From Poriferisodalis sp965203655 (GTDB lineage Bacteria; Actinomycetota; Acidimicrobiia; Acidimicrobiales; Poriferisodalaceae), in the NCBI RefSeq assembly GCF_965203655.1, contig NZ_CBDBDD010000008.1:372001-436000 (forward strand): a stretch of 64,000 nucleotides of DNA, given 5' to 3'. The position numbers and the translations under genes are program-made. Numbering within the stretch: position 1 is the first letter of the stretch; the number at the start of each line of letters is the position of its first letter. The notes beneath the pieces are model-generated. The model did not search any database and was not told the DNA's origin. It saw only the letters and a list, made by a program, of their open reading frames with translations. Below are positions 36,665 to 44,004 of the stretch, piece after piece.

Positions 36665-37495
36665 ATGGGCCGATTCGCTAATACGTGGCGGCTGACCAAG
36701 AACTCGTGGTCGCTGCTGAAACAGGATCGCGAGCTGCTGTGGCTGCCCGTTCTCAGCATGCTGACCATCCTGGCCATCGTCGCTGCGGCGGCGGTGGTCG
36801 GCTTCGTCACCGGCAGCTTCGATGCAAGCGGGGGCGCCGAGAGTGTCGAAGGCAGCGCAGTCGTGCTCGGGCTCGTATTCGCCTTCGTGGCAACAGCCAC
36901 AGTGGTGTACTTCGAAGGCGCACTCGTGGCCGGCGCGCACGAGCGCATGACCGGCGGCGATCCCACCGTGCGCAGCGCCATGGGCAAGGCAGCGTCACGG
37001 CTGCCGAGCCTGCTCGGCTGGGCGCTCATCACGTTGACCGTCGGGCTGGTGCTGCGCTTCCTGCGCGAGCGCCTGGGCTGGCTGGGCCAGATGCTGACGT
37101 TCCTGGCCGAGGCGGCGTGGGGCGTGGCCACCTATCTGGTCGTGCCCGCCATCATCATCGACGACTACCGCTCGTTCGCCAGTGTCAAGCACTCCATGTC
37201 GCTGGTCCGCCGCACCTGGGGCGAGAATCTCATCGCCCAGGCGGGGTTCGGCATTCTGGGCTTCGTGATCGCCCTGCCGATCATCCTGGTCGCGGTGCTG
37301 ATCGCCACGTTGGTGCCCGGGATCGGCCTGTACATCGGCATCGCCGTCGGCGTGATCGGCGTTCTCGCCGTGAGCGTTGTGGTGAGCGCGCTGAGCCTCT
37401 ACTTCAAGACCGCGCTGTACGAGTACGCCGTCGACGGCGTGGCGCACGGCGGCTTCGACATCGACGAGATGGAAGCCTCGTTCCGCTCGAAGTAG
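36665..37495 (+). CDS. DUF6159-like membrane protein
   Basis: 276 aa. The N-terminus (MGRFANTWRLTKNSWSLLKQ, then DRELLWLPVLS) is characteristic of an uncharacterised actinobacterial membrane family that I believe is DUF6159. There are about six hydrophobic segments, including two near the start around residues 30-50 and 65-90, and a pair near the C-terminus. The charged SFASVKHSMSLVRRTWGENL loop before the last helices recalls a cytosolic amphipathic segment. Function unknown. Shine-Dalgarno GGGGAG precedes the ATG. Confidence 0.8.
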   Translation: MGRFANTWRLTKNSWSLLKQDRELLWLPVLSMLTILAIVAAAAVVGFVTGSFDASGGAESVEGSAVVLGLVFAFVATATVVYFEGALVAGAHERMTGGDPTVRSAMGKAASRLPSLLGWALITLTVGLVLRFLRERLGWLGQMLTFLAEAAWGVATYLVVPAIIIDDYRSFASVKHSMSLVRRTWGENLIAQAGFGILGFVIALPIILVAVLIATLVPGIGLYIGIAVGVIGVLAVSVVVSALSLYFKTALYEYAVDGVAHGGFDIDEMEASFRSK

Positions 37496-37517
37496 CCAGA
37501 CCGAACGGCCCGGCGTT

Positions 37518-38354
37518 TCAGCCGCCGATGCCGTGTTCGGCGGCGAAGGCGGCGAGGCCCTCGCTGATCTGGGCGACGTCGCCGGTGTTCCAGGAGACCA
37601 CGAGCTCGGTCACCCCGACGGCTGCATAGCTGGCAGCTAGCTCCGGCGTCACGTCGCTTGCGGTCCGCCGCACGGAGACTTCAGCAGGGATGCCTGAGCG
37701 GCCTGCCGCCTCTGCGGCTTCGCGGATCACCGGCAGGCGCTTAGCGACGCTCTCGGGCGACAGCATCATCGGATGCCAGCCGTCGCCCAGCCGGCCGACG
37801 CGCCGCAGCGCCGGCGGACGGTTGCCGCCGATCAGGATCGGGGGTCGGGGCTGCTGCAGGGGCTTGGGTGAGCTCACGGCGCCTTCGAACGAGTAGTAGT
37901 GCCCGTCGTAACTGGCGCTCGGCTGTGTCCACAGCAGGTCAAGTACCTCGACGAACTCGTTGCTGAGCCGACCCCGGTCGTCGTATTCCGCGCCCAGCAG
38001 CTCGTTCTCCTCGGGCAGGCTGCCAACCCCCAGCCCGACCACCAGTCGGCCGCCGCTCAGGCGGTCCAGCGTGGCCAGCTCCTTGGCCAGCACCATCGGG
38101 TGCAGGTACGGCATCACCAGCACGCTGGTGCCCAGGCGCACCCGTGACGTGTGTGCCGCCATCCACGTGAGCGTCACCAGCGCATCGTGGTAGGGCCGCT
38201 CGCCCAGCCGGTCCCACACGTAGCCGACGTTGAGGACGTGATGGTTCACCCACACCGAGTCGAAGCCGAGCTGCTCGGCCTCGACAGCCAGAGCGACCAC
38301 CTCCGCGGGATCATCGACTCCGAAGTTGTTGGGCACGGTGAAGCCGAACTTCAT
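37518..38354 (-). CDS. LLM-class flavin/F420-dependent oxidoreductase
   Basis: 278 aa. Bacterial luciferase-like TIM barrel: MKFGFTVPN start, AEQLGFDSVWVNHHVL, TSRVRLGTSVLVMPYLHPMVLAKELATLD, LSGGRLVVGLGVGS, and PILIGGNRPPALRRVGRLGDGW. The last motif and the actinobacterial context suggest coenzyme F420 rather than FMN, but this is not proven by sequence. Typical length. AAAGGA precedes the ATG. Substrate unknown; it is convergent with the DUF6159 gene. Confidence 0.9.
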   Translation of the reverse strand: MKFGFTVPNNFGVDDPAEVVALAVEAEQLGFDSVWVNHHVLNVGYVWDRLGERPYHDALVTLTWMAAHTSRVRLGTSVLVMPYLHPMVLAKELATLDRLSGGRLVVGLGVGSLPEENELLGAEYDDRGRLSNEFVEVLDLLWTQPSASYDGHYYSFEGAVSSPKPLQQPRPPILIGGNRPPALRRVGRLGDGWHPMMLSPESVAKRLPVIREAAEAAGRSGIPAEVSVRRTASDVTPELAASYAAVGVTELVVSWNTGDVAQISEGLAAFAAEHGIGG

Positions 38355-38423
38355 GCGCGTTCCTTTCTGGGCATCAGAATGCTGGTCACCGGAGCGGTTG
38401 CAGTTCGTTGAGGGGCCGTGGCG

Positions 38424-39647
38424 CTACGCGAGGGCCGTGAACGCTGCGTCAGCAATGTCGCAGGTGCGCTTGATGTCGTCGTCGGTGTGCGCGGTGCACA
38501 CGAAGTTGTTGTGGTAGCTGAGCAGGTATGCGCCCCGGCGGATGCACTCGGATATCCAGCGGGCATGGAACTTCGAGCCTCCCTCGCCCACGACGCGCAG
38601 GTACGGCATGGCGGGCACGCCGCTCACTCGCAGTTCGTGCCCATGAGCTGCCGCCACATCGGTCAGGGCTTCGCCCAGTCGAATGCCGGTTTCGGTCGCG
38701 GCCGCCGCGGCATCAGTCGAGCGAAGTTCCCGCAGCGTCGCGAGGGCAGCTGCCATGGGCGCGGCATTGAAGAACTGCGTTCCAGTGAAGAACGTCTCGC
38801 CTGCGGCTTCCTTCAGCTCGTCGCTGCCGGCCAATGCCGCCACCGGGTGCCCGTTCCCGATCGCTTTGCCGAAGCACATGAGGTCCGGCGTGAATCCGTA
38901 CGCCACGTGCGCGCCTGCCAAGTCGATCCTGAACCCGCTGCGTACCTCGTCCACGATCACGACAATCCCTGCAGCCCGGCAGGCGCCCTCAACTGCATCC
39001 CAGTAGCCCTCGGCGGGCAGTTCGTTGTCGGCGAAGACGGGGTGGTGATACGGCGACGAAATGAAGCAGGCGATGTCGCCCGGGTGAGCATCGATAGCGG
39101 TCTGCACAGCCTGCGCGTCGTTCCATGGCACCTCGATGACGAAGGCTTGATCCTCCGCGATGGTGCCCTTGTTCCCAGGCGCCTGCATCCACGGGGCCGA
39201 GCCGTGATATCCGCCCTGGATCTTGAGGATGTACCGCCGCCCCGTCGCAGCGCGGGCAATCATTACGGCCAACCCGGTCGCGTCGGCCCCGTTCTTGCCG
39301 AACAGCGCCCAGTCGGCCCCGTCCACGAGGTCGACGAGCTCCTCGGCCAGCTCCACCATGACCGGCGCGGCGAGGCTGACCGTGCTGCCATCGGCGGCCT
39401 GCTTTTCGGCCGCCTCCTCCACCCCCGGATGGTTGTAGCCCAGAATGTTCGGGCCGTACGCACACATCCAGTCGATGTAGGAGTTCCCGTCCACGTCGGT
39501 GAACCGTGCGCCTTCGGCAGACGAGAAGAACACCGGTCCATCGTCGATCACCGCTGGGCCGTAGTGGCCGTACACGCCCTTGGGGATCACCGCCTGTGCC
39601 CGCTCGTAGAGCTCGCGGGACCTCGAAGTCTGCATCGGCTCGCTCAT
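38424..39647 (-). CDS. Class III aminotransferase, glutamate-1-semialdehyde aminomutase-like
   Basis: 407 aa. PLP enzyme with the cofactor Lys at residue 261 in MCFGKAIGNGHPVAALAG, the PLP-ring Asp in VVIVDEVRSGFR, and the N-terminal YIDWMCAYGPNILGYNHP. It resembles HemL and related aminomutases, but the surroundings are catabolic and no other heme genes are near, so a role outside heme synthesis is more likely. A G-rich site precedes the ATG. The 69-bp gap to the LLM gene allows co-transcription. Confidence 0.9.
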   Translation of the reverse strand: MSEPMQTSRSRELYERAQAVIPKGVYGHYGPAVIDDGPVFFSSAEGARFTDVDGNSYIDWMCAYGPNILGYNHPGVEEAAEKQAADGSTVSLAAPVMVELAEELVDLVDGADWALFGKNGADATGLAVMIARAATGRRYILKIQGGYHGSAPWMQAPGNKGTIAEDQAFVIEVPWNDAQAVQTAIDAHPGDIACFISSPYHHPVFADNELPAEGYWDAVEGACRAAGIVVIVDEVRSGFRIDLAGAHVAYGFTPDLMCFGKAIGNGHPVAALAGSDELKEAAGETFFTGTQFFNAAPMAAALATLRELRSTDAAAAATETGIRLGEALTDVAAAHGHELRVSGVPAMPYLRVVGEGGSKFHARWISECIRRGAYLLSYHNNFVCTAHTDDDIKRTCDIADAAFTALA

Positions 39648-39781
39648 GACCTACCCCCTGTGAACGCAGCTAGAGCCTGACATACCGCATGCGGGATCGC
39701 AGCAGCCGCACCAGGCGGCAGACCGGGTTGTGGGGACGTGCCCGCGAGGCGATGAGCGAGTGCCCTGTCGGGTCGTGGCGA

Positions 39782-40465
39782 TCAGCCCGTCCAGGCCTCG
39801 CCGAACGTGTCGCGGTAGGCCATCTCGGCCGGCGGCTGCCGGGTGATCGGGCCGTTGCCCCTGCCCACCGGGTACCCGATCGGCACCATCGCGACGGTGG
39901 CCCATCCGTCGGGCACGCCGAGCAACGATTTCACCTCGTGCTCGCGCAGGCAGTGCAGCGTCGTGAGCGTGCTGCCCAGCCCTTCGGCTACGCACGCCAG
40001 CATCGAGTTCTGCACTGCGGTGTACACCGAGCCGCCGCCGACCATGCTGACTCGATCCAGATTCGCATCGGTGATCGCCATCTTCTCCGGGTTGGCGCAG
40101 AACACCAGGATGGCTGGGGCATCTCCCAGATGATCGGCGAGGTAGTCGCCCGCAGCTACGACTCGCTCCCACTTGGCGACTTCGTCGGCAGGAAGGCCTT
40201 CGAATCGCTTCAAGAACCCGCTGGCGAACTTCGCCCACTCCGGCGCGTAGATGTCGGCCAAGCCCTGCTTGATGGCCGGGTCGGTGGCCACGACCACTCG
40301 CCATGGCTGCTGGTTGCCGCCGGTCGGCGCCCAGCATGCGGCCTGCAGTACCCGTTCGAGGACATCGGACGGAATCGGATCGGTGCGAAGACGGCGCACG
40401 GCCCGCAGCGTGCTCATGGCCTCGTAGAGATCAGCTGAAGGTGTGTGCGCTGATGCGGCTGACAT
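39782..40465 (-). CDS. Nitroreductase family protein
   Basis: 227 aa. FMN-dependent NADPH oxidoreductase fold: MSTLRAVRRLRTDPIPSDVL, CWAPTGGNQQPWRVVVATD (FMN-binding Arg/Ser/Asn region), AVQNSMLACVAEGLGSTLTTLHC and the end VAMVPIGYPVGRGN. Members reduce nitroaromatics, quinones or enones; in Actinobacteria many are unassigned. The ATG at 40465 has AGGACGG upstream. It is divergent from the CoA-transferase gene. Confidence 0.9.
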   Translation of the reverse strand: MSAASAHTPSADLYEAMSTLRAVRRLRTDPIPSDVLERVLQAACWAPTGGNQQPWRVVVATDPAIKQGLADIYAPEWAKFASGFLKRFEGLPADEVAKWERVVAAGDYLADHLGDAPAILVFCANPEKMAITDANLDRVSMVGGGSVYTAVQNSMLACVAEGLGSTLTTLHCLREHEVKSLLGVPDGWATVAMVPIGYPVGRGNGPITRQPPAEMAYRDTFGEAWTG

Positions 40466-40540
40466 ATTCACCGTCCTGTGAGGTGTGGTCTGCGCAGTCT
40501 GGCAAACCCCGATCGGAAGTGCCGTGCGAACGGCGGGGGT

Positions 40541-40546
40541 TACGAT
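40541..40546 (+). promoter_or_regulatory. -10 box (TACGAT) for leaderless CoA transferase
   Basis: Ends 6 nt before the ATG at 40553 and selects it over the in-frame start at 40478. Confidence 0.6.
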
Positions 40547-40552
40547 CCGGCG

Positions 40553-41740
40553 ATGGGAGCGCTTGACGACTACACCGTTCTCGACCTGTCCATCCTCGTG
40601 CAGGGTCCTCAAGCTGCGGCGACCTTGCACGACATGGGAGCCTCGGTCGTCAAGATCGAGCTGCCGGGCATGGGCGATCTCGCCCGGGTGATCCCCGTGT
40701 CGCCTACCGATCCGCGAAATCCGTACTACGAAGCGTGCAACCGGGGGAAGCGCTCGGTCACCCTCGACCTGCGCACCCTGGGCGGAAAGCGAGCGCTCGA
40801 GCGGTTCGTCGAGACGACTGATGTCCTGATTCACAACTTCGTGCCCGGGACCATGGAGGCCTGGGGCCTGTCATATGAACACCTGTCGGCCATCAATCCC
40901 CGGCTCGTGTACGCCACCGGTTCGACCTTCGGGCCGGTCGGCCCCAAGTCGATACGCGAGGGGGCCGACTCGTCCGGTCAGGCAGAGGGCGGGCTCATGT
41001 TCGCCACCCGGATCGACGGCGGACCCCCCATCATGAATGGGGCCGTCATCTCCGACCATGTCGGCTGCCAGAACATGGTCACCGGCATTCTTGCTGCGCT
41101 GCTGCATCGCACCGAGACCGGGCAGGGACAGCGGGTCGATGTGTCGCTCGTGGGCGGCATGATCTACGCCCAGGCGTCGGAGATGACCTACACGCTGCTG
41201 ACCGGTCGCAACCCCGAACGGATCGATTCGGGGCACGCCTTCGTTCCCACGCTGCTCCACACCGTGGAGGCGGCTGACGGCTGGATCCACTTGCTGAGCG
41301 GCACCGGACCAGGCTGGCCCGAATTCGCCAAGCTGCTCGAACGGCCAGACCTCGCCGACGACGAACGCTTCCTGGCCCTCATCCTGAGCTCGGAAGCCAG
41401 GGCCGAGCTGGTCGCCATCATCGACGAGGTCTTCCCCACTAGGACCCTCGACGAATGGGAGGCAGTGCTCACCGGGGCCGGGGTCCGCTACGGGCTGGTC
41501 CGCGACTACGAGGCGATCATGGCCGACGAGTCGATGTACGAGAATGGCTACCTGCAACGGGTGGAGCACCCCGAGGGCGAACGCACGGTGATCGGCACCC
41601 CGATCCGCATGTCAGCCACGCCGCTGAAGCCTGGCGCCGTCGCTCCGGAACTCGGGCAGCACACCGAGGAAGTGCTGCTCGAGCACGGATACACGTGGGA
41701 TGACATCTCCGCACTGCGTGAAGAAGGCGTCTTCGGCTGA
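40553..41740 (+). CDS. Class III CoA transferase (CaiB/BaiF family)
   Basis: 395 aa. Moves CoA between acyl-CoA and a free acid through an aspartyl-CoA intermediate. Motifs: YTVLDLSILVQGPQAAATLHDMGASVVKIE, NRGKRSVTLDLRT, HNFVPGTMEAWGLSYEHL, and the catalytic Asp in IREGADSSGQAEGG, which is the usual D...QA position. The C-terminal GTPIRMSATPLKPG is typical. Convergent with the acyl-CoA dehydrogenase, pointing to acyl-CoA metabolism. Confidence 0.93.
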   Translation: MGALDDYTVLDLSILVQGPQAAATLHDMGASVVKIELPGMGDLARVIPVSPTDPRNPYYEACNRGKRSVTLDLRTLGGKRALERFVETTDVLIHNFVPGTMEAWGLSYEHLSAINPRLVYATGSTFGPVGPKSIREGADSSGQAEGGLMFATRIDGGPPIMNGAVISDHVGCQNMVTGILAALLHRTETGQGQRVDVSLVGGMIYAQASEMTYTLLTGRNPERIDSGHAFVPTLLHTVEAADGWIHLLSGTGPGWPEFAKLLERPDLADDERFLALILSSEARAELVAIIDEVFPTRTLDEWEAVLTGAGVRYGLVRDYEAIMADESMYENGYLQRVEHPEGERTVIGTPIRMSATPLKPGAVAPELGQHTEEVLLEHGYTWDDISALREEGVFG

Positions 41741-41837
41741 GGGTGCTGTGACTCAGCCCGTCACGTGTGTCGCGGCGGGGGAGCGGCAACGGGCATGTTC
41801 AACTTGCCGAGTGCGGCGTGGCGGGGGAGCGGGTGCT

Positions 41838-41858
41838 GCGGCGAGTTCAGCTCGCCGC
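41838..41858. terminator. Hairpin between convergent CoA transferase and acyl-CoA dehydrogenase genes
   Basis: 8-bp GC-rich stem (GCGGCGAG/CTCGCCGC) with a 5-nt loop, spanning the dehydrogenase stop codon. No T run follows on either strand, so termination is uncertain. The same 100-bp gap holds two copies of GGCGGGGGAGCGG. Confidence 0.3.
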
Positions 41859-43061
41859 GTACGTGGCAGCGAGGGAGCGGGCTATGCGGTCAGTCTGGAT
41901 CTCGGTGCTGCCGTCCACATAGTTGGCGATGCGCGCACCTGCGAGGTGGTGACCCCCCGGGTGGTCGCTGCGCAGGCCCTCGGCGCCCATGGCTTGGATG
42001 CAGGTGGCGATGTCGGCTTCGGCCGTCTCGGTCGCGAACTTCTTGGCGTGCGCAGCCGGCAGGATCGCCCCGCTCGCATCACCCGTGTGCAGCGAGGCCG
42101 TGACGGCTTCGATGGCGCGGGCCGTGAGCAGCTGGGCGGCTTCGAGGCGGTTCTGCACTCCCGCCAGCTTCCACGCCAGTCCTTGATGGGCGATGACGGG
42201 TTTGCCGAATGCCTCACGCTCGGCTCCGTAGCGGACTGCGCTCGCGAGGGTGGCCTTCACCATGGCGCAGCACATGGCGGCGACGTAGGTGCGGGCACCG
42301 TTCACGCTCGACAGGGCTGCGATGAAGGCTTCCCCTGCAGGGCTGAGAAGGTCTTCGCCGGCGGCGATGTAGCCATCCAGTCGGAACCCGCCGGTGCCGA
42401 TCAGGTGGCCTCCGGCCAGCTCGTACGGCGGCAGCCGCTCGAAGCCGGGCTGGGTGCCGTCGACGAGGAACAGCGCGATGCCTCGACCTCGGGAGCCGGG
42501 CTGCGTCTGCGCGTAGCAGAAGATGACGTCGGAGTGCGCGGCGTTGGTGATCCAAGCCTTCGCGCCGTCGAGTCGCCAGCCCCCCTGGACGGGCGTCGCC
42601 GTGGTTGCGATATTGGCGAAGTCGCTGCCGGCGCCCGGTTCGGTCAGCGCTGTGGATCCAAGCCGGCGTCCGGCCATCAGGTCGGCCAGGTAGCGCTCGC
42701 GGTGAGCGTCGCTGCCGAGCCGCGCCACCCGCGCGGCGACGTTGCCGGTATTCACCAAGCTGAAGGCGAAGGGCATCGACACGGCGCTCAGCACCTCGAC
42801 GATGCGGCACTTCTGGGCAAAGCTCATCCCGAGTCCACCCAGCTCGGTGGGCACCTCCATGGCCAGCAGCCCGATCGCCGAGGCGTCTTGCAGGGCCTCG
42901 GGCGCCATGCGCTTCTCGCTCTCCCAACGGTTCACATTCGGCGCCACCACGCTGTCGCGGAATTGCGCGACTTCGCCGACGAACGCTTCGAACGATCCAG
43001 CGTCCATGCCCGTCAGCGGATCGTCTGCAGCGATCGAGTTGTCAACGTCGGCAGCAGTCAT
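41847..43061 (-). CDS. Acyl-CoA dehydrogenase family protein with altered catalytic-base position
   Basis: 404 aa. Flavoprotein fold: FAFSLVNTGNVAARVARLGS, TALTEPGAGSDFANIATTA (FAD/substrate loop), WRLDGAKAWITNAAHSDV, REAFGKPVIAHQGLAWKLA and the C-terminal YVDGSTEIQTDRIAR. At the position of the usual catalytic Glu (YEGTSEI in MCAD-like enzymes) this protein has Asp383, and the alternative Glu of isovaleryl-type enzymes is also not evident. It may use Asp, act on an unusual substrate or have lost dehydrogenation. The ATG follows TACCGT by 7 nt. Confidence 0.9.
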   Translation of the reverse strand: MTAADVDNSIAADDPLTGMDAGSFEAFVGEVAQFRDSVVAPNVNRWESEKRMAPEALQDASAIGLLAMEVPTELGGLGMSFAQKCRIVEVLSAVSMPFAFSLVNTGNVAARVARLGSDAHRERYLADLMAGRRLGSTALTEPGAGSDFANIATTATPVQGGWRLDGAKAWITNAAHSDVIFCYAQTQPGSRGRGIALFLVDGTQPGFERLPPYELAGGHLIGTGGFRLDGYIAAGEDLLSPAGEAFIAALSSVNGARTYVAAMCCAMVKATLASAVRYGAEREAFGKPVIAHQGLAWKLAGVQNRLEAAQLLTARAIEAVTASLHTGDASGAILPAAHAKKFATETAEADIATCIQAMGAEGLRSDHPGGHHLAGARIANYVDGSTEIQTDRIARSLAATYAAS

Positions 43062-43068
43062 CGCGGCG

Positions 43069-43074
43069 ACGGTA
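43069..43074 (-). promoter_or_regulatory. -10 box (TACCGT) for leaderless acyl-CoA dehydrogenase
   Basis: On the - strand, ending 7 nt before the ATG at 43061; divergent from the NUDIX promoter at 43122. Confidence 0.55.
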
Positions 43075-43121
43075 GCAGCGGCGTCCGGAAGCGAACCGAG
43101 AGCCGTCGCATGCGTCCGACC

Positions 43122-43127
43122 TACGCT
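43122..43127 (+). promoter_or_regulatory. -10 box (TACGCT) for leaderless NUDIX gene
   Basis: Ends 8 nt before the GTG at 43136. Confidence 0.55.
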
Positions 43128-43135
43128 GCGAGGCC

Positions 43136-43771
43136 GTGGTCGGCCTGCACCCTGTCACCGAGGCGTTCGAAGCTGAACGCCTGTCGGCCGTGCTCAGCCA
43201 GGACCTCGACACACCGCATCACGGCCCGACTGCCTCCGTCGCCGCAGTGGTGCGCTCGGGAGACAGCGGCCCAGAGATGCTCTTCATCGAACGAGCCACC
43301 CGCGACGGCGACCCGTGGTCGGGCCACATGGCGTTTCCGGGCGGGCGCACCGAACCCGACGACGACGACACGTTCGACACGGCAGTGCGCGAGAGCCGCG
43401 AAGAGATCGGATTCGACATCACAGCGCACGCCGGCGTGCGCTGGCTCGGCCGGCTCAACGACCTCGAAGGCAATCCGCGCTGGCGCGGCGCGGCGCTGCG
43501 GGTGACGCCACACGTGTGCTGGCTCGACGGCGCCCGCCCCGCACTGACGCTGAACTACGAAGTGGCCGACGCGTTCTGGGTGCCAGTGGCAGAACTGGCC
43601 GACCCTCGACACCACATCGACTACCACTACCCGCCCCGACCCGACGAGCGCTTCCCCGGCATCGAAGTCGGCCACGGACGGGTGATCTGGGGCATGACGC
43701 TGCGGATGCTGCACGACCTGTTCACCCGCACCGGCCACCCCCTCCCGATCCAATTCAGCCCGTCCAGCTGA
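43136..43771 (+). CDS. NUDIX hydrolase, CoA-pyrophosphatase type
   Basis: 211 aa. The NUDIX box is complete: GGRTEPDDDDTFDTAVRESR then EEIGFD. The preceding SGHMAFPGG and the following EVADAFWVPVAELAD fit the NudL/YeaB group that cleaves CoA and derivatives. It could recycle CoA intermediates in this acyl-CoA region or act as a housecleaning enzyme. Its stop codon lies inside the left copy of the 21-bp direct repeat that bounds the HNH gene. Confidence 0.92.
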   Translation: MVGLHPVTEAFEAERLSAVLSQDLDTPHHGPTASVAAVVRSGDSGPEMLFIERATRDGDPWSGHMAFPGGRTEPDDDDTFDTAVRESREEIGFDITAHAGVRWLGRLNDLEGNPRWRGAALRVTPHVCWLDGARPALTLNYEVADAFWVPVAELADPRHHIDYHYPPRPDERFPGIEVGHGRVIWGMTLRMLHDLFTRTGHPLPIQFSPSS

Positions 43772-43772
43772 G
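43752..43772 (+). repeat. Left copy of the 21-bp direct repeat flanking the HNH gene
   Basis: Matches 45498-45518 at 19 of 21 positions (AATTCAG...CCGTCCAG...TGAG in both; differences at positions 8 and 17). It covers the last six codons and stop of the NUDIX gene. See the right copy for interpretation. Confidence 0.85.
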
Positions 43773-43896
43773 CAAGCCCCGCCGCTGCGGCCGTGCGTTC
43801 GGGCGTGACGATCGACGGGATTGCGGCGTCGGTGCTGGCACAGCGTCTGAAGTCGAGTGATCAGTGGCGAGCGACGGCTGCGGGCCAGGTCTGGGA

Positions 43897-43960
43897 ACTT
43901 ATTGAAAACTAATATAAACTAATGAAACTGAATGTCACATAGCTGTAATCTATCTTGTGG
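43897..43960. other. AT-rich leader with three AAACTRAT-type repeats before the HNH gene
   Basis: 43897-43956 is 25% G+C by hand count, against roughly 65% in typical coding lines of this window. It contains AAACTAAT at 43906 and 43916 and AAACTGAAT at 43925, close to a 10-bp period. A short inverted repeat AAACG-TT-CGTTT follows at 43966-43977. The 233-bp gap 43772-44004 otherwise shows only the promoter box at 43993. Possible protein-binding or melting site; origin foreign to the host by composition. Confidence 0.7.
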
Positions 43961-43992
43961 CGCGTAAACGTTCGTTTGTCACACCGGGCCGC

Positions 43993-43998
43993 TAAGGT
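43993..43998 (+). promoter_or_regulatory. -10 box (TAAGGT) for leaderless HNH gene
   Basis: Ends 6 nt before the ATG at 44005, with the AT-rich leader directly upstream. Confidence 0.55.
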
Positions 43999-44004
43999 GA
44001 ACGC

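Noticed and set aside
38424..39647. Heme biosynthesis hemL
   Set aside because: The PLP fold fits the HemL relatives, but no other heme gene is near and the local genes are catabolic, so the symbol was withheld.
41838..41858. Classical rho-independent terminator
   Set aside because: The stem is strong but no T run follows on either strand; kept only as a low-confidence feature.
43966..43977. LexA/SOS operator before the HNH gene
   Set aside because: AAACG-TT-CGTTT is an inverted repeat but does not match the actinobacterial LexA consensus (GAAC...GTTC) at both half sites.
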